Assembly: GCA_024516035.1 (NCBI GenBank)
Contig: CM044967.1
Span: 11,330,092-11,394,091, forward strand
Length of the DNA stretch: 64,000 nt
Direction: 5' to 3'
Origin: Bactericera cockerelli
Taxonomy: Eukaryota > Arthropoda > Insecta > Hemiptera > Triozidae
Shown: positions 38,901 through 52,168 of the stretch, piece by piece
Numbering within the stretch: the stretch's first letter is position 1
Layout: the number at the start of each line of letters is the position of its first letter
Position numbers and translations under genes: made by a program
Notes under the pieces: generated by a model
Told to the model about the DNA's origin: nothing
What the model saw: the letters and a program-made list of their open reading frames with translations, nothing else
Database searches by the model: none

Positions 38901-41126
38901 CTAGAAAATGTGATCAGCTCAAAACATGTAATGGAAAGTAAAAAAAAAATCTTATGGTTACATTAAAATTAATAATTTTGTGTAGATCTTACCATAAACA
39001 TAACCACAGCAGACTTGTTGCACTTGATTGATGGAAATGCCTGCATCTTGAAATACTTTGGTAAGAGCTTCTTTTGCCAAATCTGGGTAGTCAACATCAT
39101 CTGTAGGTTTCTTGAACTACAAACAAAAGTAGAGTTAAGAGGGCATATGAAAATGTACATCAGACTGTTTTTTAAATAAAGTTTATTTTATTTTTTGAAA
39201 ATTTTACTTATTCAAAATATGAAATAGTCAACTATTATTGTTATAGGTGATTTCAATAGATAAATATAAGTGGAGTATAATTTTTGGTGTTCCAGCTTTT
39301 CAAGGATACCTTAATGTTACAAAAAACACCATTTTATGAGATAACTTTTGTAGCTGTTGTGTCATGAATCTTGAGATGCATTAGCTGGAAAGCTGAAATT
39401 TTTAAATGTTGTTTAGACTATTTAAAATATGAGACCATCATCAAGTTGGAGTTTAAAAGGTCCCAAAAAAAACAAAGATCATTTCCTTTTTAAGGGAACA
39501 TTAAGGTTGAAGAAAAACACAAATAATGAAAACCTTGTGGATTATCATATTGTAGGTCTCAATGAGTATAATTAAATAAAGTCCTTTTATAAGATCCTTT
39601 TATTCTATGCAGGGCTCAATAAGGAACCAAAAAAATGGTCAAAATTATTATTACTTATTATAGCACCCCTCCTGAAAGTACCTAAATCATAGAAAGCTGT
39701 TGTTTTGTGTGGGATTTGTTAGGGAGATTTTCCTTGACTCAGTGTGGGAAGTATGTCACTCTGAGTGCATAATTGCATATAAATTATAAATTATATTCTA
39801 AATTGTATAAATTAGGAATAAATCCCACTATATGTTTTTATACAGTGATTTTTTTTATCTCACACTTTATGATAAAAATTCTACCATTCTTCTATAATGA
39901 ATAACATTGTGCCACAATCAGGGCTGGATCCAGTTGTTCACTTAACTTCAAAGTCTTGATGAGAACTGAAACCACTGAAGTTTTTTTATCTTGTATGGTT
40001 ATTAATTATGTACATACTGATTCATAGTGGTAGGTAACAATAATAGATGCCTGTTTAAACTGTTGGAATAGGGGACTTTCTAGTCTTAGCCTACAGTATA
40101 AACAAGGAAATTCTATTTCTACTTAGTTCTCAGAAAGTTTAACAAAGAAAAAATTAAGAAATGAGAGAAGCTCCTGTTTTTCTAATAACTTGATATTGTG
40201 TTTCCCAAGGCTGGGAGTGTAGTAGTAAATCAAATCCTGAAAGCTATAGCAATATGCTAATAATGCATGCTTGATGCATTAGAAAAACCTTCAATATTTT
40301 CACATGAATTTTAATGCAACTGAGGACATTTATTTAGTATTCTACAACTAACACAATCTCTCTGTACAATAGCAATATGTATAAAAATAAACAACAAAAA
40401 ACGTAGGCCTTAGTTGCATGGTCTAATACTATGGATATGATAAATTGAAGTCTCATTTTTACTAGATATTGTTATTAAATGAAACTTTTTGATATTAAGC
40501 TGCTGCTACACAGAGCTGGAGCTTTGGTAGCAACACCAGCCAAGATTACTGTTACTCAATTTGTAGAAAAACACATTGCAGAACTGAGGTTGGTTGGTGT
40601 TAACACTACTACTTCCATGTTTTTACAGGGAAATTGCTGGTAATAATTGGTACCTTGATAGGTACTTACTCTAATAACTTTAAATTCTGAGATTCTATTT
40701 TGGTTTTTTCATATTTTTTCCATGTAAAAAATGAAAGCAAGTGAATTAAGTGAGTCAAAATGGAAGGGTTCTTTCTACTTTTAGCACTTCCTGGAAGTGC
40801 TAAAACTTAGTAATGCTGTACTACCCACAAAAATTGTGAAGAGGCCTTGTGCTTCACCACAAATAATATCACACACTTCCTGGAAGAGTGGTAATTATAA
40901 TTACATATTGGTAGGAATGTAATTTTAAATTTTCAAGTTGATAATTGATAAAATGTTGTTTTTTAGAAAATTCGAAATCTAGATGGTTTTATTTATATCT
41001 ATGATCCCAGTTACAGAGTTATAGACTTGACAGGAATAAGTCAAATTAGAGTGACTGGCAAAATAATTTACTTACGGGGGTCATTCCAACTCCTATTACA
41101 TAAACTTTCTTATTTGACAGAACCAT
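32991..41126 (-). CDS. SCP2: SCPx: peroxisomal 3-oxoacyl-CoA thiolase / sterol carrier protein 2
   Basis: A bifunctional peroxisomal enzyme: an N-terminal thiolase cleaves branched 3-oxoacyl-CoA, and a C-terminal SCP2 domain binds lipids or sterols. Ten exons join in phase: 41076-41126 ([20 protein letters not shown]), 38993-39116, 38397-38587, 37329-37519, 36298-36535, 35349-35604, 34673-34826, 34175-34317, 33646-33759, 32991-33181; 550 residues, close to the usual 547. Seen: the thiolase nucleophile in [12 protein letters not shown] (exon 3), [16 protein letters not shown] (exon 5), [10 protein letters not shown] and [15 protein letters not shown] (exons 6-7), [10 protein letters not shown] (exon 7), and the SCP2 helix NMGLALKL (exon 10). 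The protein ends in SKL, a peroxisomal PTS1 signal. Exon 9 needs two compensating one-base frame changes (near 33718 and 33683). The 3' end of exon 8 lies inside a 68-bp tandem duplication. Confidence 0.94.
33277..33356 (-). mobile_element. tRNA-derived SINE, family C
   Basis: On the minus strand: CTCAATAGCTCGGTCGATAA (A box) and AGTAGTTCGAGTCCC (B box), about 75 bases apart. In an SCPx intron. Confidence 0.7.
34061..34196. repeat. 68-bp tandem duplication over an SCPx exon end
   Basis: Two nearly identical 68-base copies, 34061-34128 and 34129-34196. On the minus strand each contains the last coding bases of SCPx exon 8 and a GT splice donor: GAAG|GTTACT in the copy joined to the exon, GAAG|GTGACT in the other. 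Use of the second donor would add 68 bases and shift the frame. Confidence 0.9.
36007..36214 (-). mobile_element. tRNA-derived SINE, family A, complete
   Basis: Head GTCCCGGTAGCTCAGTGG... with GGGTTCGAAACCC and a closing CCGGGAC, so a tRNA-like cloverleaf can still form. It is followed by a ~120-base tail and a (TAATAA)n end. A short family A repeat fragment (near 35965) lies at its far end. In an SCPx intron. Confidence 0.85.
36608..36822 (-). mobile_element. LINE-type 3' tail, type 1
   Basis: Minus strand: GGGTGGAAGAGATTGCCACA, hairpin, then AACCCCGCCCTTTAGGTAGG and AATAAAGC ending in an A run. Same unit as 51525 and 59632. Confidence 0.75.
36960..37133 (-). mobile_element. tRNA-derived SINE, family B
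   Basis: TGGCGTAACGGTTGTAACTA head, AGTTCGATTCC box, and the CCCACATTAACCTCACCCAG block. In an SCPx intron. Confidence 0.8.
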
Positions 41127-42972
41127 TTTAAATGAGATTGTCCTTTTGTATAACACTTAAATTGGATTCCTGAATATTTATTGTGAAACTACCTAAAATT
41201 ATTTCAGTGGTTTTAATTTAGATTGCACAATTACACTCAAATGGATCAAGGAAAAATTAAAATCGAGGTAGGTACTTGTTTAGATTATCACTATTATTTT
41301 TTATCAGTAATCAGCACTATCAGCTATCAGGATCAACAGGATTATGCCTTACAAGTGTGTGTGACAGAGATAAAAACAACAAAATAAAGATAATGCGGTG
41401 TTGCCAGTAGTAAGATAATATAGCCGGACCAATTCCTATCAAAATTAAATATATTTCTACGAATAAAATTGGTGTTTTTTTTTAACAAATCTATCAGATA
41501 CATGGTGCGGAGCGCTAGATAAATGTTATGATTCGGGGTTCATCGTTCCTTTCAACTGCCAAGGACATTTTCTAACGGGGGTTCTACCCTCTGTTCGCTG
41601 GAAACTTACCAAACAGCCACCCACATAAACCTAATCCAGCCTGGGTTGGATCAGGAATAGACAGCATCGTGAATGTTTGTATTTGAATGGTCACCCATCC
41701 AATCAAGCCCTGAAATTGCTCGCCGTTGCTTAAAGGTTTAGTCGAAGAACGAGAACGGGTGTCTTCAAGGTGCCTTTTGACCTAAAAGAAATATTTACCA
41801 CCTAATAATAATTGTCAGCGACTTACAGGTTAACATATAATATTTTTAAAAAAAACCCTCATAATGAGTTCAAGAGCGGAGAAGATAATCATTCGATCAT
41901 CTTCTCTGATTAGTAGTTTCAGGAAACAGTAAAGTGACAGAAGTAGATGACGACTAAGGAAATACCATTTTTTTAGATTGAGCAGCCTTATTGTTCTTTG
42001 GCTCTTCGTGCATTCAATGTTTCCTCTCAAAATCAGTTATAGGTACGTAAATTGGATTTTGTCTTAACTATGCTAGCTTATTTTTTGCTGCAATACCTGT
42101 GGAATGGAGAAATCGAAAGAGACTAATGCATTCTTTACAGGGAACAAATATTTTTATTATAATTATACGTACTTGTAGTAAAAGTAAAAATAATCTGCCA
42201 ACAATATGAATAATAAATATGTACAAGCATACGCCTACAAGGTCAAGCAAAGAACTTTAAGTATTAATTCCATTTTTTTGTGTTTACATTCCACTTTTCC
42301 TTCTAGAAAGGAAACTAATGACACATACTAAAAAATTAAGGTTCACTTTTTTCAGTACCAAATAAAATACGAATTGCTCATATGCCGATTTAATTACACG
42401 ATTGTGCCTTATGAGCTATCAGTTGAGATTGACAAAAAAATAAACGAAGTAGTCTGCATTTTCAATTTTATTATGAACGCTAACACTAACAGCTACATGT
42501 CTTAACTTGAGGGTTAACATTTTGACATTATTTTCCTAGATTTAAAAGCCGTAGACAGGGAATAAAAAACATGTATGAGCAATGACCCGAAATAATAATA
42601 TATTATGTCCATAACGACACCACAGAAATCCGACCAAAATAATAAGGGACCAATTTTTAAAGGTTCAATAATGAATAGGTATTGGACAATATAGTTTTAG
42701 GAAGGTTTTTTCTACAAAATGAAAGCAGTCTTCCAGCTCGAGTAAATTATAATTAAAATTAATTAGTAAATAGGTTTCTCTATCTTGAAGTGGTTTCATC
42801 TGCTAACAATGGTTGGATTGACAATTGTGTTTGGAAATATCTCAAAATGTAATTTGAATGCCCAGTAGGTAGTACATCTGAATTATCTTCTAAAATAAAA
42901 TTTAAAATACTGATCAATTCACAGTCAGTCCGGACATTATTTCTCCCCTTTCAGGATATTATACTCCTACTG
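41127..42972. other. SCPx upstream region and scaffold-gene 3' flank
   Basis: Contains the SCPx promoter side and the 3' flank of the MYND scaffold gene. At about 41575-41690 a decayed SINE family B body is visible (GGGGGTTCTACCCTCTGTTC). No other gene seen. Confidence 0.45.
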
Positions 42973-45900
42973 TCAAGATATTTCCTTGCTGACATCTATT
43001 GTTTGAACTCGTTTCGAGTTAGTAGACACCATTTCTATCTTTTCTGGGTCTGCGTCGGGCATGATGATACACATGAAATGTTTGCTTGTAGCGGAATCTC
43101 TGGGATAAATCGTCACCGGTGTGAATCGCTCGAGAGTTCCCTCCACATAGGCGCACAGATTCTTGTATACCTCGGGGAAATGCCTTCTCAAACTCACACC
43201 ATGCAATCGCAAATGCCGCTGAATATTGATGAAGCAAATCTGACGAGACTTGGGTGGTGTGGGACAGCCAGGAACCGAGGTAAGTATCAGCGTTTCCGGC
43301 GTTTCGCTGCTTTTCCAATTCGGGTCCGTACTAGGTTTGGTGATGAGTGATCTGTCGAGTTTGGTTTTGGCACAGCGCGACACCAGCTGTCTCTCCCACT
43401 TGACGGCACCGGACGTGGGGATCTCACTGAGAACACAGATGCTGACGTAGAGCACGAAGCGAGACTCTGGGTTGTAGGACTTGCACAGCTTCAGGAGCTC
43501 GGCGTATAACTCAGACCCGATGTCGTTGGCGGGAAGGTCAGACCATTGTACATAGGATGGATCTTTTAGCGCAGGCAGGCCGTTATGAACATAGTCCTCC
43601 GCCGTTTCAGGACTTGTGAACAGACACCTGACGGTTCCTCGGCCTTGCGACAGGAAACCTCGCCTAGCCAGCATGGAGACGTGGAGCAGACTCTTGGCGT
43701 CTGTTTTGATGAGCGTGAGGACGCGTCTGCACAAAGCTCCGACTCGGGAGTGGAGACAGGTCTTCCTGTGCTTCTCCCAGTGCGTGCGGCGGCACTCACG
43801 CGAGCAGTACACGTGCGAGCAGTTGTGGCAAGTCTTGAAGGTTTTCCGTGCGTCCGCCACGTCACTGGTCTTGCCGCACTCGTTGTTCCGACACCGCACG
43901 ATGTCCGCCGGGGTGGTGTCAGAAGTAGTGGGGGGTGCGCGGGGCGGACACTCGACGTCGCTAGCTGATCCTGCAATCAGAGAACACAGGATTGGAACTT
44001 TCATAACGAAATAATAATAATAATTGTTTTATATTAATATTTTCATACTTTTTCAGATCATCCACCTCCTCTTAAGTACTTTTGTACTTGTTATCATATT
44101 TTATGTTGATTATAATCATGATATCACAACTACTCATACTAGCTTTGCTAAATTTTTGCTGAACCTGGGACACGAACCACCGACCTCCAGGTTATAAGCC
44201 ACCTTATCTATCAACTTACCGAGAACGGATATAAAGGAATAATAATAATAATACCCTACACTGATATCTGTCAGATGTCATAAATCAATAAACCGATTTG
44301 AAGTGATTTCTCCTTACTAGAAAAAGATGAAACTTTTAATTTTTGCAAATAATGTGTTATGTTAGTTATCTATATGAGAATAATGTCCTACTATATGAAC
44401 TATTGAAGTCATTACGCAGACGCTCACCCCAGAATGCATGTACCTACATAGGTATTTTATTTTCAAATTTTTCCCAAAATCAACAGTGGTTCCCCAGCTG
44501 TGGAGCTAAACTGGTGTGGAGCCTAACCGTGATAACTTCTCACTTTTCTGTTTCTACTGAGAAAAGAAAATTGGAACCTGCTGCGCAGCATTTTATAAAC
44601 AAAAACATTTATTAGCAGGGGAGACACTAATATTTAAAGACATACTCGGGATCCGCATTTTTTCCACCTCCCGATCCCTATTCCGAAGAGGCCGCATACC
44701 TCTGAACCCCTGACCCAGTTGTTGTTGTTGTTGTTGTTGTAGCCAGCTTGGCTATAGCTGGAGGGGGGAATGATGGTCACCAGCTATCTTTATTTCAAAG
44801 TTGGCTCGTTCTGAACTACATATTTATATGTGCGATCAACCAGCGTGAGTACTTGGACGTTTTCTTTTGAAGAAACTACAAGCTAACCTGGCTTGTAAGG
44901 GTTGGCTAGTCTGCTCTCTATTTCACGTCCCCCAGCCAGAATCCCTGCCCCAGAGAAGAGAGAGAGCTGCCAATCCCAGATTAGAACTGTTCAATCAATA
45001 AGCATTCTCTAACTTTATTACATGCTCTGGCAGAAATATGGTTTTTAAAAAGGAGAATTTCAGTGTGGGTATAACTTCTAGCAGTTCTAGCACAACTATA
45101 ACATTGAGTCTAAATTACCTGTGCGTACTCACAATATTCTCTTAGTCCGTGCGGTGATTCTTTTGGTAATTTTTTTTTGTTTACACAATAAAGAAAGGAA
45201 TGCAGAAAAGTCTAGATCAAACTATACTAGGGACAAAGCAAGGGAAATGTGAGGGAAATTACTGGGTTCACACAGAACAAGAGGAAGAAAAGTGTCCGTT
45301 TAAAATTTACTACTTTGTATGTATGTCCAATATACATACAGAGTGTCCACTTTTAATGTGCGCCATAGGAAAAATACATGTAAAAACAGTTTTTCTTGTA
45401 TCAAAAGTCGCCATTAAGTATTTTAGTTAAACCAAATATTTTAACTCATGTATTTTTATCTGAAGAATCCACTGGTGGTAATTTCATACACCTGGGACTT
45501 ACAGTTAAAAAGTTAAGGGTTCGAAATCCGAGAAATGTGTTATGTTTGAAACTCAACATTTTGGTACAATTGGATACTCTATTTTATGTATTTTTTCCAA
45601 GAAATTGATTGGTAATATTTTCAATTACCTGGGGTTTACAGTTAAAAAGTTCTGGGTTCGAAACCGAGTAATTGCGTTATGTTTGAAACGAAACATTTTT
45701 GTACATAACTGAATAAATAGTCTATTTTATGTATTTTTTCACGAGAAATTGATTGGTAATATTTTCAATTACCTGGGGTTTACAATTAAAAAATTCTGGG
45801 TTCGAAACCGAGCAATTGCGTTATGTTTGAAACGAAACATTTTTGTACATAACTGAATAAATACTCTATTTTATGTATTTTTTCACGACAAATCGATCGG

Positions 45901-48900
45901 TGATATTTTCAAACACGTAATACTCACAGTTAAAAAGTTTCGGGTTCAAAACCCGAGAAATACCTGGTTTATGAAATTTATTCATTCTGTTCTTTGTTGT
46001 CTGCAGCACGGCAATACAAATGATTGGCTCAAATACCTAATATTTTTCACAAATTTCAATGGTGCTGGCCAAAATAATATCCAAAACAATATGTCTTGTA
46101 AACAAAAGTATTATCCCTGATTGATGCCTACCTTCAGTTTTGTTTCTTCTGAGTTTGTGGATAGAAGTGAATTTTCATTATTTTTATTTTTATAAAATGT
46201 TGTCTTTACAGGATAAAATTGGTTTGGTTAAACTGTATTATCAGGGTAACAGTGCTAGAAGGGCTCGTGATATTTAGTTAGAACAGCATCCAGAATGTGC
46301 CTATTTCCATCATTGTCAAGTCCTTAGGGCAGTGAAATAATTTGATAATGATGGTTCTCTAAATGACAAACGAGTCGCATCAACACATGTCCGAAGAGTT
46401 CCTTCTCAAAATGAGACCAACATTTTGAACCTTGTGGAAAGGGATCCCTTTCTGATTGTAAGAGAAATAAGTCGACAGCTCAACCTTAAAAAGAGCACTG
46501 TACATAAGACTCTGAAAAAACATAAGTATCGTAGCTATCACTTCAGCAAACATCAGCAGTTATTGAATGGTGATTATGAAAGAAGGATTCATTTTTGTTC
46601 TACAATGATACACCTGATAAATGCTGACAGAAGACTGCTAGAAAATATTTGCTTTTAATCAAGTTTTAATCTGACACACGCTCCCAATTTTCAAAACTCA
46701 CGGATGTGGGCCAAAGTTTAAAACACGCCTTTTTTCAGTAGGTCTTCTACGGACAAAAGAAGCAGAAATCGTTATTTCTATTGAAAAAGACACAAATAAA
46801 GTTAAAGAATGCTAAAATAGGGTATAACAGTAAAACCAGGTATCCAGGTGTACGAAAATATTGAGTTTCAAACATAACGCAACTACTCGGTTTCGAACCC
46901 AGAATTTTTTAACTGTAAACCCCAGGTAATTGAAAATATTACCAATCAATTGCTCGTGAAAAAATACATAAAATAGAGTATCCAATTGTACAAAAATGTT
47001 GAGTTTCAAACATAACATATTTCTCCGATTTCGAACCCTTAACTTTTTAACTGTAAGTCCCAGGTGTATGAAATTACCACCAGTGGATTCTTCAGATAAA
47101 AATACATGAGTTAAAATATTTGGTTTAACTAAAATACTTAATGGCAACTTTTGATACAAGAAAAACTGTTTTTACATGTATTTTTCCTATGGCGCACATT
47201 AAAAGTGGACACTCTGTATAGGGCCGAATTATAAAACAAGATTAAAGTTATGATAACTAATCTAGACCCTCACTCAAGTCAGAGTTTCAACCAATCACAG
47301 CGCACTCTAGACCGACTTGAATGACAGTCTGTGGCTTATCCTTAAATTTAATCCTGTTTTATAATAATTATTCGACCCTTAGTCATATGGTTATTGTACA
47401 ATTATAAGTTTATTTACTTCTATAGCTATATATAAAAATATTTTTATTACAAAAGGTGATTTCAAAAAGACACCATACGTTAACCATATTAGAGGGTGGG
47501 TCAGCTTTACTCTGCAACCACCCAAAATGCTTCCTAAAGGTGCTATTCCCAATACGTGTCTCGCGGCTGTGTCTCGTAGTCAGCCGTAGACCACTTCTAG
47601 TCTCGCAAGCCTTGGTTCCTGGGCCTCCAGTCGCTGCATCTGACGTCGCCGTGATACGCGTAGTACCATAACAGAGTGATACGCCCCTCAAGTTTCTAAG
47701 AAAAAAATCTTATGCAATTCTAATGGTGTATAAAACCTATTTCCCTAAGCAAGATGTTGCTTTAGTTCTGCTGTGGAAATACTAGCCATTGAACTTTCAG
47801 GGATAGCTACAGGAAGTTAACTCTAGAAAATAAGCTATGACTTTTTCGAAAATGACTCAACATGCATTGGTGATTGAGTGGAGCGCTGGTCTAGTACTCG
47901 AGGTAGCTTGGAGATCTATTGGTTCGGATCCCAACCAAAGCATGAAATTTTCTTTATCTTTACCTAGATCTGCTTATATTTGAAAATTTGAACTAAACAT
48001 TATAATTATTAAGTCAGTAAATAAAATGTTTTGCATGTTTTCGCCACAGAAACTTACACCAGAGGTGAAAAACTGAAAAATAAACCCGTATAGAAGGTGA
48101 AAAATAAAATATTTTATTTGATCTCATGCAAGACCCTCTTTTCACGACACTGTTACTCTAATAAATAAAAAATACAGATAGGAAGAGGGAGAGAGAGAGA
48201 GAAGGTGGTCAAAGAAGAAAAAATACAGAAAAACAGATTTTTTAGGGTATAAAAAGTGTAAATAATACATTATATTATACAACATTTTAGAAATATTATT
48301 GACCGATAAAAATAATATAATAAAAATGTCTCTTCATCACAATTTTATTCGGTAGAACTGGTTGCACAGAATTACAGGACTTTTCCAAAATCTCATATTA
48401 TTATTCGAATAATCATTTTTTGCGTATAATTACGAAGCTGCGCTGGCTTGTAGCAGCTAATAGTCATCAAAGCAGCTACTCATTTAGCTAAAAAAGTATG
48501 AGTGGACCCCGCAATATCCCAAGTACAAAGCCTGGGTTCAACCCGTACTATACAGGTGGTCAGAAATTTGCACCAAATGATAGGGTAATAAAAAAGACCA
48601 TTTCTAACAAAAAAAATATTCCCGGACATTTTCCTTTATTTTTGTCGTTTCAAATGGCGGTCAAAACGTGTGTTTTTCAAATATGTGCGTTCAGAACGTT
48701 GATAGCCTAAATGAGCATGATCATTAAAACATTGAACGGGTTAATTTAACTTATTTTAATTAAAATTTTATTTTAAATTCAAAAATGCAATCCGTTTTTT
48801 TCTTGGTGGTACAGAAAAAAATGAAAAAATCAAAAGCCAACCAAAGTCGGAATATTTGAAAAACACACGTTTTGGCCGCCATTTGAAAACGAAAAAAAAA

Positions 48901-51900
48901 TAAAGGTAAATGTCCGGGAATATTTTTGTTGGAAATGGTCTCTTTTATTAGCCCTATCATTTTGGTGCAAACTTTCTGGACCACCCTGTATACCCACTTG
49001 AGCTTACTCGGCAAGGCGACTACTTGGATTTATGACCAATATGCATATTGCATGGTAAGAGGTATACGATAGAGAAAACACAATGTCATATTAGCTCAAA
49101 TAAGTTAAAGATAATTACTTTAGAACTCAAAACACGTGTGAATTTTATGTATTGTTAATTTAACGATGTTGTCAATTTTAAAACACAAATATTTTGAGCA
49201 TTAACGTTTTTTTATTTTTTGCTGTAGTCACTAGGCTGCTGGACTAGAGGCAGGAGAAGCGGATGTGCGTTCACATTGGTCACATCTGATGACGAGGCTG
49301 TGGAAGATTCAGTTGTGAAATCAGAACTGGTAGTTTCGGTGTTGGTAGACTCTGTGGCGCCACTGTCTGTCGTGGCATCACGTCTTCTTCTATTGGCAGC
49401 GGCTGCTTTCTGCGTGGCAGATGAGTCATCCGTCTTTATTTTCTGCAGGAGAGGCAGGATTTGCGCATACTTGGCTTGAAGATTCTTCGCGATGTCCTGT
49501 TCGTCTCCCGCTAAGTGGAGCATGGCGCTCTGAATTTTGGGTCCGATCAGTTCTAATTTGGACGCCTTTGACTTGATTTTTGCGATGGATTTGTAAACGT
49601 CGTCCAAGTCAGCATCAAATGCGTCGAAATCGACCGGTCCTGTTGCGGCTGTTGTTTCTCCTGAGGCGGTGGTGGTGTCTGTGGTTGTGGTGGTTTCAGC
49701 ACTGTCGTCCATGAGCACAGGAGCACACTGGTAGACACAGATGAGAGATAACAGCGCCAAAGTGTTCATTTTCAACAAGTGAAACTTGTTTATTTTTACG
49801 TGAAATTACTTCTGAAAAGAGTGTTGAAGAGGAACCTAGCTAGATAGATTTCACCAGACGTGTACGTTAACAAACTTGATAGAACACTAAACCGTTTGGA
49901 AAGCGAACTGAACTTCTTATACGATGCTGATGATTTCATCCATGTTTACAGCTAATTGATAAGATGGACCTCTGATAAGCCTATGTGATTAAGAGTCGAT
50001 GTGCTGAAAAACTAATCCCTGAAGCGTCATCCTAGGTGTACTTTCGAGAAAAACATTGGTTCTTGTGTCGTCAGCAAAACGCAATACCGTATGAATACAA
50101 AAGACTCACTGACGAAACATTTTCTCGAATTCTTAATTAGTATTAATACCTACATCAGCAGAATTCAGCGCGTTGGTCATACAGCGAGCTAACATGCTAG
50201 TTATATTCTTTCTGACTTTCATTCCAAGAAATAATACTCTTTGACTTTACCAAAAAAATAAGTAATTTTTATACAAATATACACTTTCCGAAGTCACTTT
50301 CAAAACTTTTTTTTTAATAATAAGAAGTACGTTAAACAAAAATAGGTTCAGGTCAAGGTCCCACCACGACGACATATTTTAACGTGTTTTTTTTTCATTA
50401 TGCTTAGCTATCTTTACTAGAATCGTAATGAAGGATGAAGTTTTCTTAAAAGGAAAAAAAAGAACGGAATAAAGAACATTTTTTTATCTTTGAAAGCGTT
50501 GATTTTGTCTCATAGAAGACTTTGGCAATCTTTGGAAAGCAATATTGAGGAAAAATTTGGGACGGAGGTCCTTCCTGTCTCTACAAAGACAAATAATAAA
50601 GATAGTCTGAGATGACGAAAGTTATACATATTATTGTCGCCTCCTATATCAGTATAAACAGAAAAGTGAGAAGTTTGTACTAGACGTACTATGAATATCA
50701 GAACATACCTGGACAGCTGTTTCGAGCTTATTAGCTCTCATCAGCAGGTAATGTTCTGCTGTTATAATCTAACCCCTAACACTCAACTTCACTAAACTCA
50801 TTGGTTTTTTTTGTTTAAATAGAAATTACGATAATACACTAAGGGCCGGATTATAAAACAGGATTAGATTTAATCTGAGTGGACACTATCCCTTAACTCG
50901 GGCTATAGTGTGCCTTGATTGGTTGAAACTTTGATTTTAGCTTAAATTAATACTGTTTCACAAAGGGGCCCAAAATCTAACTGCTGGAATACAACGTCCG
51001 TTTAATCCTGCGGATGATTTTTTGGACGTCATACTCAGAACCAACGTATCCCCACGTAAACTCTAGAATCTATAGATTACCAGAAAAGCGCCTTGACCAC
51101 CAATGCATGTCCCCTTATCTCATTTCAGTAAAATTCCTTAACTAAACTCCTGCTAACTCTAACATATTGAAATAACTTGTTGAATACATTAAAAATTAGT
51201 TACTTTTTCTTCTCTTTCATGGTGTAAGAGACGTAAAAAATAATCCTGACGTTATTCATGGACAAGGCAAGTAAACGATTGATGCAGATGATTCTTTCTG
51301 TTTTCCTCCTAACTTAAGCTTTTATCTCCACTATTTCTTTTAACGTCGTAATGTCTCTTTAATCTTCAACATTTAATTTATGTTCCTGATTGAATTTTGA
51401 TTCACGATTCGCATAGATTCAAGCAAGGCACGCGCCGATATTTTTCAAACAATTAAATATTAAAAAAAAGCTCACCACAAAAATTCCTATTTTAAAGTTT
51501 TACTTTCTTTATGTTTCAAACTTTATTATTATTATTATAGAAAGCTTTATTAGGTAGAACTATAAATAAAATATAAAGAAAAACAAAACGATTAAGCAAA
51601 TATACAAGAAAAAAAAAAAGAGAATGAAGTTGAAGTTATGTCCTACCTAAAGGGCGGGGTTATTGCCTGTGGCAATCTCTTCCACCCAACCCTTTGATTT
51701 GATTCTCGCAAAAAAAAGTTCACCACAAAAATTCCTATTTTAACGTTTTACTTTCCTTACGTTTTCAAACTTTGATTTGATTCTCGCAAAAGACTGGATT
51801 ACTTGGGAGGGCCCGGGCCGGAATACTTACAGTGCCTTCCTACCTGCGAAGGCCATGCGAGCAACTGGCCCTGGGCTCGGGGTTCTGGAGACGGGAGGTA

Positions 51901-52137
51901 AGCCCAGGAGGGAATCGATTACGTCGTCCATAGTGGTGGAACCTGGACTGGGTTTGTTACCTGAGAGAGGGGACACAAGATGAAGGTAAAAAGTCTCGTC
52001 AGAAAAAATCGATGCCAATTTCAAACGTCTTCTTCTTAGATTGCCGCTCAGGATAATATATCTCCTCTTCGTTTGGTCTAAAAAATTATATTAAAAGCTT
52101 AGTTTAAGAGTAAAAAAGAAAGAAATAAAAAAGAAAG

Positions 52138-52168
<31 letters not shown>

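Noticed and set aside
43971..44004. ATG at 44004 as start with a signal-like MKVPILCSLIAG
   Set aside because: A strong splice acceptor follows at once, and phase 1 matches the exon ending at 51844; a secreted MYND protein is unlikely.
43003..44014. Several open frames opposite the MYND exon
   Set aside because: Shadows of a GC-rich coding exon; no homology and no splice logic.
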